NCBI GenBank assembly: GCA_015680685.1 | Contig: MNCI01015910.1 | Coordinates: forward strand, 1,354,592 to 1,418,591 | Origin: Gnetum montanum | Lineage: Eukaryota > Streptophyta > Gnetopsida > Gnetales > Gnetaceae | Direction of reading: 5' to 3' | DNA: 64,000 bases | Shown here: positions 46,541-58,130 of the stretch, in pieces | Layout: every line of letters starts with the position of its first letter | How positions within the stretch are numbered: position 1 is the stretch's first letter | Notes under the pieces: generated by a model | What the model was told of the DNA's origin: nothing | Database searches by the model: none | What the model saw: the letters and a program-made list of their open reading frames with translations, nothing else | Translations under genes and position numbers: made by a program

Positions 46541-48568
46541 ATGTCTCTCTCACAAGACTATGATAATGCAACAACTAGTAAGGCAATTCATTGGAGAACC
46601 AACAAATTATATAATGATGAAGATGAAGTTTGGAGTATCAAATTTGATGTAGGGGTCTCCTATGAGCATAAACACAAACAACATTGTCCCAAATCACAAA
46701 TGCATAACATACCTAGTGACGATGAACCTGTACTGGCCACAACAAGCCTAATGTAAATACAAGAGGCTATTTGAATATTCCATAGGCATCGTAAGGAAAC
46801 CCAAGCTTGACTTAAACAACTTTCCTAAGTTTTCAAGAGGCTATGATTTAGATCTGCAACATCATCTACAAGCCTTCCATGATGCCTATGTATGGAATAA
46901 CATTGATAATGGATGGCAGAAACTTAAGCTCTTTCCTACGACACTTGTTGGCCAAGAAAAAGTATGGTATAGGTCATTAAAACCAAAATTAATTTGACAT
47001 TGGCCGACAATGGTAGAACTATTTAATGAAAGATATCAAAGCTATGCGAGAGTGTCCACCTTGAGGAGACAAATCCAAGAGTGGAAACAAGCGCAACATA
47101 AACCCTTGAACATGGCCTTAGAAAGATATTATGCATTGTTAAACAACTACCCAGGCCATGGGTTCTCTAAGGAAAGGCTAATGTACCATATCATAGATGG
47201 GCTCTGTAATGAAACAAGGGAGACCCTAGGGATGTATGCCCAAGGTTAACTATATGAACTCCAAACCCATCAAGTCCAAGAGCTTATTAAGTAGGTAGTA
47301 AAAGAAGAAGGAGAAATGGCTAAGTGGGAGAATGTTGAAAAATCTCAACAGGCCCAAAACCTTAAATCAACAAGGGCCCATGATAATGAAGAGGAGAAAT
47401 CAACTCACCCCAAGGAGAAGGAATCATCTTTGCCAGTACTACAATCATTAGATGAAATTGAGGCAAAGATCAATAAGATAATGGAATGGATGCATGAAAA
47501 ATGTGGAGAATATGCCAACGCTATTAGAGGTAGAACTATGACAACCCAAGAAACAGGGAAAAACACCTTTAGATGATTGGAAAGAAGGGTTGAAGAGAAT
47601 AAGAACTTAACTGCCAATCATACATATCAATGTAACATTTTCCTATACGATCACTCCAAGGGCCAATGTCCAATCTTGTCAAATTTACAGGAGCATTAGG
47701 AAAGAATGTTACATCCAAAGTTTGTATAGAAATATTGTGTTTGATCATAGTGGCAACAATCCCATTCATGGAGGGGCCACCCCCAAATTGGTTACACCCT
47801 TCATACCATCCAAACCCAAGCAGTTATCAGGTTCAGCATCCTTTTTCCCCAACTGGATCAACATCTTCTACCTCACCACATTATTATTATTCTCCTCAAT
47901 ACCATCAATCCATATCCTCACCAACAGGACCACCACCTTGGGTACCTTACACTTCTCCTCAATTTCAACATTCTTATCTTTCACCTTCTTCTACATTGCC
48001 ACCAATTGTACCTAAAGGGTTTGCAGCACAGCATCAACCCATGAACGTTACTTGTGCTTCTACTATCAACTGTAGTGGGAATCCTCCACAACATCATAGG
48101 CATCCCTTCTTTAGACGTGACCATAGAAAGGGACACCTCGGCTCCAAAACCACTACATTCTCCAACTCAGCACAAGTTCAACACTGTGGTGCATCTTTCT
48201 CCGTGAACCCTACACCTCGTGTTACCTTATTCGGGCCACCACTCAACACTCCAACAACTATGCAGCCTAATGAATATAGCCATGTAGTGAGACATATTGA
48301 TCCTTGCATACCATCTTACAATCATGGGTGCCATAGTGGGTCAACCATTCATCAATTAACTATATCTTATAAATTAACCCACTATGCTTACTATAATCAA
48401 ATGTGTGAACCCCACTCTAGGTACGTTCCGACCACCACATCAAAAGACACCCCGTGGTTTGGCTATGATTTGATTCCAATATTTCCAACATGCAAGAATC
48501 CCAACCTTCCATTTATTAATTCTAGCCATGTTCAACCGTTTAGCTATGGGGGATATCCCCCATTCTAA
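46541..48568 (+). pseudogene. Gag of element D
   Basis: ATG at 46541 (MSLSQDYDNATTSK). The N-terminal block ends DDEPVLATTSLM. The core follows in other frames: GYDLDLQHHLQAFHDAYVW, KLKLFPTTLVGQEKVWYRSL, then the open segment 47010-47249 with MVELFNERYQSYARVSTLRR and YHIIDGLCNETRETLGMYAQ. A Lys/Glu-rich linker (47316-47576) follows, then a 300-codon open frame (47666-48568), very rich in Pro/Ser/His/Tyr. Several frameshifts separate the pieces. The frame ends FSYGGYPPF at the conserved end-of-pol motif, so a deletion joined Gag directly to the 3' UTR. Confidence 0.8.
48546..48563. repeat. 18-bp perfect palindrome at end of D gag
   Basis: ATGGGGGATATCCCCCAT is its own reverse complement. It lies exactly at the conserved CATGGGGGAGATGG motif, here changed so that a GATATC core is flanked by G5/C5. 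Confidence 0.85.
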
Positions 48569-49912
48569 CAACACAGAATTAATAAATGTTTTTTAGTTTC
48601 TTTAATTTTACACTTTTTTTTCCAGTTTTTCACCTTTTAATTTATTGTTTTATCTTGTTGTCTTTTTATATTTTTATGAGTAATCTCATCTATGAATAAA
48701 TCACTCATGTGACCCGTTTGTTGAGGTGTTGTTATATGCCATCAAGTCTCAGGTAACTAATTATTTGGATAGCGAGCCCACAACATCCACTCATCCATTC
48801 TATTAATAAGAGGTCCTACCCTAGGTACAATGATATTCTTGACATCATTAAAACTTAAAGTAATTTTGTGCTCATTATGCCCAGAGTGAAGAATGATGGA
48901 CTAAGAAGGAATGGCCAGGATGTGACATCAAGGGGACTTGTGGGTTCTCTTTGGTGACATCTGTGAGAGTTACCATGTAGCCTAGTTGTACTAAGATCCT
49001 TGTAGATCTAACAAAAAATGGAAGTAAGAGTAATAAAGGTACTCAATTCAGAAAAATAATGTTATTCTAGGGGGTCCCACGGGAAAGACATGCACCCATG
49101 CTTGAAGGTAGGAAACTTCTCTACATTAAGCATTGACACAAAAAAAAACATGTGTGCCACAAAGCAAAAATCACTCCTCCCTTGAACGAAATGCTAAGTT
49201 ATCATACACCTTGCTGTCATGATGCTCTAATGGTTGTCCATCATGGGATGAAACAATGTGATGTCACTGATCGAAGGAATGGACTTGATCTTAATTTTGG
49301 AGTGACGAGTTAATGACACATTAATCATGCCCTACACTCAGGATTCATTGTGCCCTGGGTCAGTTACCTCATATCCCACTCTCTACAATCCCTTCTACAA
49401 TTCATTCCATCTCACTGTTCATGTAATTGGGACTTGTGACTTGTGTAGCATTGAATTTATACCTCATCACGACGGTATTTACGTGTTTGTGTTTTGTGAA
49501 ATTGGTGTAGATTGCATTTAACCCTTCTAGTACCTATAGACATTTTAAGGTGTGGTTACGCAAGGGCATTATAGGTTGGAACCTACTTTGGGGAGGATCC
49601 ACTTGCGTGACTTTGTAATTTTTAATCATTACACATCACTATCACATTATTTTATACCTTCTAAGAATTGTATTACCAACATTATCCTTTTCCTCATCAT
49701 CCTTCTAGTTCAAATGTTCCTTTGTATCGAAACATGCCCTTTCTCCTCATCCAATTCATGTATTTCATTGTCAGCTTCTACACCATTATACTTTTTTGTG
49801 CCTTCCAGTCTATTTAACATTATTTTGGACCTTTTACACTAACCTCAAGTCCTTCATTTTTGACTTTAGAATTTCAGAAATTTATCAACTCTTCTAAGTA
49901 CCCTATTTTCGA
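48569..49912 (+). other. 3' UTR of D, upstream of the accessory cassette
   Basis: A T-rich tract, GACATCAAGGGGACTTGTGG (about 48924), one GGAAAGACATGCACCCATGC motif with TTGAAGG (about 49083), and CTACTTTGGGGAGGATCCAC (about 49585), all shared with G0 and C. Frames at 49327-49521 and 49552-49842 have no support. Confidence 0.65.
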
Positions 49913-49994
49913 TAGGCTACAATATCGGGTCAGACATGATATCGGGGTCATGCTATCAGGTACACAATATCATGTCCTCAAAAACTATATATAT
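49913..49994 (+). promoter_or_regulatory. Internal GATATC array and TATA box in D
   Basis: ACAATATCGGG, ATGATATCGGGG, TGCTATCAGG, ACAATATCATG are followed by ACTATATATATGG (TATATATA about 49986-49993). This mirrors the U3 of the family LTRs but lies inside the element, about 450 bp before the accessory frame. It may be a second promoter or a remnant of a nested LTR. An N at 50004 falls just downstream. Confidence 0.55.
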
Positions 49995-50435
49995 GGACAC
50001 CACNTTCAAATTTTCTTCCACAAATTGTGACTTGTGCACCTCTTGGTCAAAGCACTCCGATTCTCATTTTGATCAAACCTACCTGAACCCGAAGTGTTCA
50101 GCTTAGTCGTGGGGGAAGGGTACACTCCAAATTGTGCATAAATTTTTTGAAATTCATCATCATCCAAAGGATACTATAAATGGAAATTACTTATAAAAAT
50201 GATAAACATGTTGCCAAAAATAATCTTATCTACTCACTTACACTGGGAATTTAAACTTTGAGGCCACCAGATCAAATTGAGCCCAATACTAAAACTTTTG
50301 GGGGACATTTTACTAATTGTAAATCACACAAAATAAGAAAATGAATTCATTAAGGCAAGAAGCAAGGTATAACTTGACTTTTGTAAGCAACCTTACTAAT
50401 GATTGGCCTCGTGTAATTACAGATAGCCCCTAAAT

Positions 50436-53193
50436 GTGGACAACAAAAAGGACCCTCTCAAGGTGTGTCAAAATGACCAAGGAGAGGCAGAGGCTAAGCA
50501 TCTCTCAAGGAACATGCAAAGAAGGAGGCATATTCATTTAGCATCCATCAAGAGCCCCCTACTATTGTACAGTTGGGATGAGTGGAAGGTGGAGCTGCTG
50601 AAGCACCTGAACAGGGATAACACCTTAAGTTATCACCAGAGTGTGTTTAGGCCATCCATGAAAGGTCCACATTGGTAGTAGTCATCATAGAATTGAACTT
50701 CAGACCTTTCACAGAGTTTGTTCTTGAGGTTGTCAGGGACCAGCTTAAGGGATCCCCATTATGGCCTATCCTCTCTAAAAGTGGTGCCTGGTACTTAGGA
50801 GAAATGTACCAGTTTTGGCATAATAAGGAAGAGGGCACCAAAATTGACATTGGTGGTGTGACTATCAATTTTTCCACCAAGGCCATCTTAAAAGTATTAA
50901 ATCTTCTGAATACAGGGCCAAAAGTTGCTCACCTACCCACTCACTCCGATGCCAATGCGTGAAGAATATGGTTGAAGAGGGCATATGGTAAAGAAGATAA
51001 GACATATAGAGAGTTGACGCTGGAAGAAAGGATATACTTCAAAATTGGTACTTATCATATCTTCTCCATAAGAGGATTGAACCAAATCTAAACATATGCA
51101 TCAAGAGGAAGTGTGATATTGATGGGAAAGGTTAATGCTAACCTTCCCCATCTGTATCTCATGGAGATCTTGAGGCAGTTTGAAGAATGCAAGAGAGGGA
51201 AGTTTGCATTGCCCTTTCCTTGTCTCATCAGGAAGCTGTGCAAGTGTGCTGGAATTTTGGGATACACCAATAACATCCCCAGAAGAGCCCAAAATGCTTC
51301 ATTCGCTAAATTGCTGAAGCCACCAGCCCCAAGGAAAAGTGTTGGTTAGACATTAGAGCTAGAGAAAGAATAGATTATGGGACCCCCTGAAACTCAAACT
51401 ATAGGTTCCAACCAACTCCCAAGCACCAAGCCTAGTCAACAATAAGCAGCAATGTCCAACATGAGTCAACAAGAACAACCGCTACCACCACCATAGGATT
51501 ATCGATCGTTGATGAGCCATCTCAGGGCCATCGCTGAGATGGTTAGTTGGGGAAGTTGTGATGATGCCAATCTCTTCTGGGTCATCAACAACACTATACG
51601 GTCCATAGTTTCTATTGATCGTGCACGAGGCAAAGTGTCCATCCAAACAAGAGGAGGGGAGACCCATTGGTCACAACAGATTTCAGGAAACGTTGTGTCT
51701 TTCTAGGTGCAATTGGAAATGGATGAAGGGGCCACAATAGTGGTCATGCAACACCAAGATGCAACGAGAGCCACAGAAGTGGTCATAGATCACATCAAAG
51801 AATCTTTCAACGTCCATTTTGTGCCATTGGCAAATTTCACAGGAGCACACGATGCTCAAATTCTGGTTGGTCCCTCAATGACTCCTATGGAGCATGAGGA
51901 TGTCCTTGATCGATTGCTACAGATAGGACAAGTAATGATATCCTTTTTTAACATCCCACAATATGTCACAGTAGCACAATCAGACCTTATCTTCATCAAA
52001 GGAAAGCTAGTCATGGTAGAGACCAGGGCCAAGCATGCGAAAGAAAAGTTGCGAAGACTCCAAGAGAGGATTGTTACCCTGCAAGCTACATAGTAGGACC
52101 CATCTCAATTTATTCCCACAGACTAACTGAACACTTTTGGGATGAAGCAGCTCAATAAGATACTGGCAGACAATAAAAGAATGGTGGAGGAGAAGGAGAA
52201 GGCCAACTGAGATGCCTCCAAGGCACAAGCGTAAACCTATGCGCAAGCCAAGGCACTCAGAGCCTTACAAGAAGAGAATAAATAGCTCATCACTAAAAAT
52301 ATTTGGTTGACCACTGTGGAGAAACAAAAGAATGTTCTTGAAGAAAAATTTTAGTAGTTATGAGACATGAACCGTTTGGCCAGAGAGAATCGAACCCTCT
52401 CAATGGAGGAGGTATGTGCAATCTGGTAGGAGATAGCCATTGAAATAAGAACATGGCAAAATAAGGCCAAGTGGCATGAAAAGTTAAAGGAGCATTTCAG
52501 AGACTAGGTGGGGATGTACAAGCAAGTCATTGAGAAGGAGATTCATATGGCCAAGGCCCACATCAACACCTTCAGTGCTCAACACACTAATTGGTGGGTC
52601 ATATTGGACACATATGTATTCTCCCACTAGGCAGTGCTTAAAAGCTGGGACCTGCAGATTCAAGATCTCATAGAGTACATGGGATTGGCAAACCTGCAAT
52701 ATGCCAATCTAGCCATGTTGACAACAGGATGCCCAAGAACAAAGCTCGAAAAGCAGGCAGCTACCACCTATGCTAAATCTGAAGCAAAATATGTGGAGCA
52801 CAAGAAAACATTGCAAAGGCTAGAAGTCACAAATTCTGAACTAGAGGTGGTTAAGGCCAGCTACCAATGGCAGAAAGATGTCACAACGGACTTGGCTCAA
52901 TGGCTTATAGATTTCTAGGAGTATAGTGACAAAGCCAGAGCCTACGAGGAGGAATGATGGTTGTTTATAGCTTGGTATGTTAAAGCAAATCGAATGTTGT
53001 TTACAACTACCGTGTCCATGGAAGGTGCCAACTCTGTCAAACATTGGAGCATCAGCATGCATGGCACAAGATCCTCGAACTGAAGAGGAAAAGCTCCGAG
53101 GCACTATTGCAGAGCCATCAAATTCCAAAATCTAGAGCACAAAACAAGGGGAAGCATCCCATTGAGGAACCACCACCACCAGAAACCATATGA
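50436..53193 (+). pseudogene. Accessory protein of element D, about 900 codons
   Basis: A long sense frame with scattered stops, between two conserved 3' UTR motifs. The N-terminal block is SRNMQRRRHIHLASIKSPLL and YSWDEWKVELLKHL; a one-base shift near 50660 leads into ELNFRPFTEFVLEVVRDQLK, YLGEMYQFWHNKEEGTKIDI and FSTKAILKVLNLLNTGPKV. A globular part follows (ELTLEERIYFKIGTYHIFSI, INLPHLYLMEI-type segment). From 51700 on it is Gln/Glu/Lys/Ala-rich coiled coil (KHAKEKLRRLQERIVTLQ, KQAATTYAKSEAKYVEHKKT). The end is GKHPIEEPPPPETI. About nine stops occur. No membrane segment, so it is unlike an envelope protein. Its layout resembles the antisense gene of A. Function unknown. Confidence 0.65.
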
Positions 53194-53379
53194 GTTCCTA
53201 CAAAATTTTGTAATTTTGAAATTTTGTAATTTTTGTGTCAATGTCCCAATTTTGTTGTATTCAATTCTCCACTATCGCATGAATAAATTCCTAGTCATTC
53301 AATAATCCCATACCTATCCACTATGTAATCAATGGGGCTTGTTCTCATTTTGTTTGACTCAAGGACAAGTTTTCATTCA

Positions 53380-53391
53380 ATCATGGGAGTA
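53380..53391 (+). promoter_or_regulatory. Polypurine tract of D
   Basis: ATCATGGGAGTA abuts the LTR start TGATGAATC, preceded by CTCAAGGACAAGTTTTCATT (53349-53368), the module seen before the tract in G0 and B. Confidence 0.75.
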
Positions 53392-54253
53392 TGATGAATC
53401 ATGATTAGTAGGCTTTGATATCAGACCCCCGATATCAAGCCCACGATATCGAGTACACGATATCGCAACCTAAGAAACAATATTGGATACATGATATCAT
53501 GACTCCTGTGTAAGCCTATAAATACACATGTAGGCACACAAGATTTAGAGAGTAGTTTTAGCTAGAAGTTAGTTTTCATTTTTAATTCTTCTCAACCCTT
53601 TCTCCCAATGCATGCCCGCAGTGTGATGATTGTAATTATACAACACCTTTATTCGAGTGTGATGTACTTGGACACGCACATGACCAAAAATAAAGATCAA
53701 GATTACCTCATCATTGTAGCATTCATGTAGTTTAATTATTTAATTACTTTCTTAATTAATACTTCTCTACCCTCAACTCCTATTAAACATGGAATGAATA
53801 TGACTTAATCACGGGCATTTGAGTGTGACTACTTGGTAACCCAATAGCATACCTAGGATTTGTGCTTGGTAATCCTAGTAGTAGTCATGCACGAGGTCCA
53901 AGATGCATACGAATGATTAAGGAGCAGATGCTCATCGCACTTAGGCTAGTTTAGACTCTCTCCTCCCATGTCCTATTAGCTTAGCTCTCTCTCCCTTTTC
54001 CTCCTAGCTTAATTAAATTGATTTTCCATTGCCTCTAGGAGTAGCTCTAGGTTAGAAACCACATCATTCACCTCATTCTGGACTAAACCATACATGACAA
54101 AGCATATACTAGTCCAGGTGGGAAGACAGTGAACTGTGATCAACAAGTAACTATCTAGATACCACAACTAGCCCATCTGCGAAGTTCAACCAGATCGTGT
54201 GTGAAACGCTCGTATTCGTATGGTTAAGTGTAGGGGTACCTCGCCACTCATCA
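53392..54253 (+). repeat. 3' LTR of element D
   Basis: Starts TGATGAATCATG and ends CGCCACTCATCA. Array 53408-53504; TATAAATA 53517-53524. Pairs with 45557-46409. Confidence 0.88.
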
Positions 54254-54320
54254 ACTTTGAATAGTTCCAAGTTAATAAACTAAGTGCAAGTCAACTTTGT
54301 TACATGGACTATATCTGTGT

Positions 54321-55183
54321 TGATGATTCATGGTTTAATAATCATTTCAATACATCAACATCAATGTAGGATCAGCTACATTAACACAATAACATTGATG
54401 CAAAGATAATAAATACCTATATAAATATATGCACCTACCACAATTATGACACTATTTGTTTAGTAGCATAACTACCTCTTGCAATTTCTTTTCATGAAAG
54501 TTAGAATTTATCATCAAATGCTTGCAACATAAATTAAGTGAATTTTCCAGAGTCTTCTTTGAGTGATTATGTACCCAAACACATTTTCATAATGGTAATA
54601 AGATTAAAATTTCTTTACCTTATTGTAGTGCTTAGAATAGTTTGATAATTTTCTTAACTATAATTTAATTATATTGTTTCTTTAATTTGCATGAATTGAG
54701 TTAATTATTTTACATTCCATTTCACTTTATTACACTAAATAAGTATGAGAAACTTCAAGCATAAATGGTTTAACACTTGATAATCCTATTAGTATGCTAC
54801 TTGTATGCCCAGTGATGTGCACTTCATAACCCAGTAATGCTAGCATATATTTAGGATGTGTATGGGAAGAGATGCTCAATGTATAGGCTAAACTAGATTT
54901 ATTCCTTGCATTGAGATTAGATAATTTATAATTGAACCTTTTAATATTTAAATATTTTAATTATATTTTAGGTATGGCCACCATAACATTAAGCTCATAT
55001 GCCTTAATCACACTTAACTATACAAGCTAGTTCACACAAGTTTGTTTGGAAAGACAACAACTAGTGATCTATCACCTAGCTATCTAGATACTAATACTAG
55101 TCTAGTTCACAAAGTTTGACCAACTTGTAATGATTTCTTGTGATCTATATGCTTAGGCATATGACCTACTCTTTTGCTCATCA
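54321..55183 (+). repeat. 5' LTR of element E
   Basis: Starts TGATGATTCATGG and ends TTTTGCTCATCA. U3 has CATCAACATCAATG-type words rather than GATATC. A TATATAAATATA box lies near 54418. Low similarity to the F LTR but the same terminal pattern and primer site. Confidence 0.65.
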
Positions 55184-55317
55184 TTAACACCATTGTTAGG
55201 GACTTGATGCTAGTGATTTAGATAATTATAATCATCTAATAATCATTATTAGAATGCAAAATACTTTCTCACTTCAAAATAGTAATATTTTATTCAAGCA
55301 CACTCAATAATTATAGG

Positions 55318-57234
55318 ATGTCTTATTCTCACACAAAAGATTCTCCATATGCTAATGACTTTAAAAAGGAACACCATAGAATTATTAAGAATCATGATGA
55401 GGTGTCATAATAAATGAAAATTATCTACCAACATCAAGATCCATACTATTCATATTTCACTTTCATCCTTTACTAAGATGAGGAATTGTGATGAAGGGAC
55501 CTAAAAGGTAGCATTGTGTTTCCACCTAATTACTTAGTTCCATCAATACTCATGGCAACATTAATGAAAGTTGGACTTAAGGTAGCTACTTTAGACTATA
55601 GGATGCTAATGAGATGTTCATTCCCTACTAGCCATCCAAGGCCCAACTAGGAAAGGACCATTTCATGGAGGCACATCTTGAAGTCACCAAGAGAAAGGAG
55701 GCTACCATTCCACTAACATCACAATAAGAAAAAAAGACTCAAAACTATTAATTTAGCTAATTGCATTTCCAAATTTCTCCTTCCCTCAATGCCAATGACC
55801 TAAATTATTTTTTTCTACTTTTAGCCTTGACAAGTAACCAAGAAAAAGGAAGAACAAGACCCAACACACGAGGAACCTCCAAGTCTAGATCTTCCAACAA
55901 ATCATCTAGAAATTACCAAAGAGATCATAGACAGTCAACAAGTTGACATAACTCTCCTAGTTCTCCATAATCCTCCTCATTTTCAAGCTCTAAAAAGGAT
56001 GAGGATAACCAAGGTAGGAGGGGCAATGATTGAATACTAGGTAAAGATGACAAAAGATACCATCAAACAAATCATAGGAAAGATGGTAGACATTATTAGG
56101 AAATAGGACACTAACATGAACTAAGGAACAACAAGCAACATCAAAGGAGGCATGGTCATAATAGGAACCATGATGAACATGATGATTTTTATGAACCATT
56201 GTTTACTATAAGAAGCATAATTAATGTCAAGGAGGCAATCTACATTCTAACTAGGTATTAAAGGGATAGCTAAATCAAATGGCTAGACATCAACAACATT
56301 CTTATGTTTAATGGAGGCTACAATGCAAATCCACAACATCATTTTCAAGCCTTCCATGATGTTTATACTCTATAAGATACTCATTAAGGAAGTTCAAAGT
56401 TGATACTAGTCCTTGAAACTAGAATTTATCAGAAGATAGAATGTTAGAGCTATTTAAAGACAAGTATCAAACATACTCTAGAGTGTTCAACTTGAGAAAG
56501 AAAATCAAAGGATGAAGGCAAGGCAATTATAAATCCATAATATAACCTTGGATATATATTGCTCTCTACTACATAGGTGCTTAGGCCATGACTTTTTCCA
56601 AAGGGAACGGCTATGCCATATCATAGATGGACTTGAAAGCAAGATAAGAAAACCTCTTAGGGTCTATACCTAAGAGAGACTCTTAGAGATGAGAGCCCAT
56701 AAAATTTAGAGACTAATTGATCAAGTGGCAAGGAGAAAGGAGAACTCAATAAAAGAGAAAGTGTAATGGAGTACAATAGAGATCCCTCTCTATGTAAAAA
56801 GTGGACCCATACCGATGAACTAGAGGACTAAGCATCGTTAGAGGAGGTGGTACAAAGAAAAACCTTGCCAATTTAAAAATTAGTCATTAAAATTTTGATC
56901 AAGGTTGAAAAAATATGGGAGTCAAATAATGAAAATTTCCAAGGATTGAAATTTGTGTAGGAGAAAGAAAAGCAAGATAGAGCTAGGAAGAAAGACAAAA
57001 GAAAGAAAAAAGACATAGAGAAGCACTATTATCAACAAAAGGGAAAAGCAACTACAATGAAAGAGATTGTAAACTTTGATTCAAATGATGAAGGATGTGA
57101 TGTGTGTCAGTATGATTATCTCAAGGGATGTTATCCAATTCTGTCACACCTTCATGAGTTTGAGGTTAACGCCTTCAACCCGAAATTCACCAAGAGGCAA
57201 GCATCCAAAAGGTTGACTCATCCTCAAGGTAACT
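55318..57234 (+). pseudogene. Decayed gag of element E
   Basis: ATGTCTTATTCTCACAC matches the F gag start. Recognisable pieces: a TFILY-DEEL segment near 55460, a His/Asp-rich block ending at GATGATTTTTATGAACCATT (about 56180), the core (GGCTACAATGCAAATCCACA about 56322; a YQTYSRVFNLRKKIKG-like segment about 56465), and a Lys-rich region. Near 57095-57150, CDVCQYDYLKGCYPILSHL is a Cys-rich motif shared with D and F. Many stops and shifts. Confidence 0.7.
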
Positions 57235-57240
57235 AAGCAA

Positions 57241-58130
57241 CCATACCATCAAAAACAATACTCTCCTATTTTAAATAATATTATTAAGGCCTTATCCTTA
57301 TTTTAATATGTTCTTTCATGTTGTTTTAGTATCCTTTGATGTTCTTTCACATCCAATTCTAATTTGACTATAATCTTACATATCTATGCATCTTTGATTA
57401 CTCTGCCACTCTAGAATATCAATATGCTTCAAACCAATCCTTGCATTAAAATCACTAAATATATAAAATTTACATTTTAATTTAAACTATAATATATCTT
57501 GTAGTAAATATTAAAAAGGATATATATTTATATAAACTTGGCTTTGCATAATATGTTGCATCTCATGGGTGAAAGTAACAAAAAGTAAGGAANATGCCTT
57601 ATCTTTGATTACTGTAATATAACACATTCTTTGCTTATTTTTTTTTTTACTTTTTCTCTTTCTCTCCATTCCTCATTAGATCTTTGTGGTAACGCATGCT
57701 CATCCTTTGCTTGTTTTTTTTTACTTGTTTCCATTCCTTCCAATCTTCATTACATCTATGTGCTAATGTAAGCTCTTCTTTCATTCAATGTCTCTACTAG
57801 TGTTGTTTTTCTTTTTTCCATTATTTTTTTTCTTCGCTAGTGTTTTTTTTTTAATTTTTCCATTATTTTCATTATTTTTTTTATTTTATTACCTTTTTAC
57901 ATTCTTTCCATTCTACATTAGATCTTTGTGCTAATGCAAGCTATTCGTTCATTAGATCTCTCTACTAGTGTTGTTTTTATCATTTTTCCATTATTTCCAT
58001 TATTTTGTTTTCTTTGCTAGTGTTGCTTTTACTTTTTTCTATTATTTTCATAATTTTATTTTTTTGATTATTTCCATTATTCATTTATGTTAGTGCAAGC
58101 TCTTATTTCATTAGATCTTTCTTTGCTAGT
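57241..58130 (+). repeat. T-rich region with degenerate tandem units
   Basis: From about 57640, units of roughly 120-130 bp recur: CATTAGATCTTTGTGCTAATGC, then CTCTACTAGTGTTGTTTTT, then TTTTCCATTATTTTCATTA. Four to five degenerate copies run up to 58130. The sequence before (57240-57640) is AT-rich without features apart from an N at 57593. Confidence 0.65.

Larger units (their letters stand above)
45557..54253 (+). mobile_element. Athila-like gypsy element D with accessory gene
   Basis: LTRs 45557-46409 and 53392-54253 (about 88% alike by eye). Order: LTR, tRNA-Asp primer site, gag, end-of-pol motif, 3' UTR, internal GATATC array and TATA, accessory reading frame, purine tract, LTR. Protease, RT, RNase H and integrase are absent, so D needs enzymes from relatives. 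No target duplication was found; about ten bases seem lost at the 5' LTR start, so the left edge may be altered. Confidence 0.82.
54321..57240 (+). mobile_element. 5' part of Athila-like element E
   Basis: LTR (54321-55183), decayed tRNA-Asp primer site (TTAACACCATTGTTAGGGAC, 55184-55203) and gag. Coding similarity ends near 57240; protease, pol and a matching 3' LTR were not found. Element F begins at 58131, perhaps inserted into the remains of E. Confidence 0.65.

Noticed and set aside
49327-49842. Plus-strand frames in the 3' UTR of D
   Set aside because: They overlap the conserved non-coding motif GGGGAGGATCCACTTGC and have no counterpart in G0 or C.
50436-53193. Envelope-like gene of an Athila element
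   Set aside because: The position would fit, but I see no signal peptide, hydrophobic fusion segment or transmembrane anchor; the C-terminal half is coiled coil.
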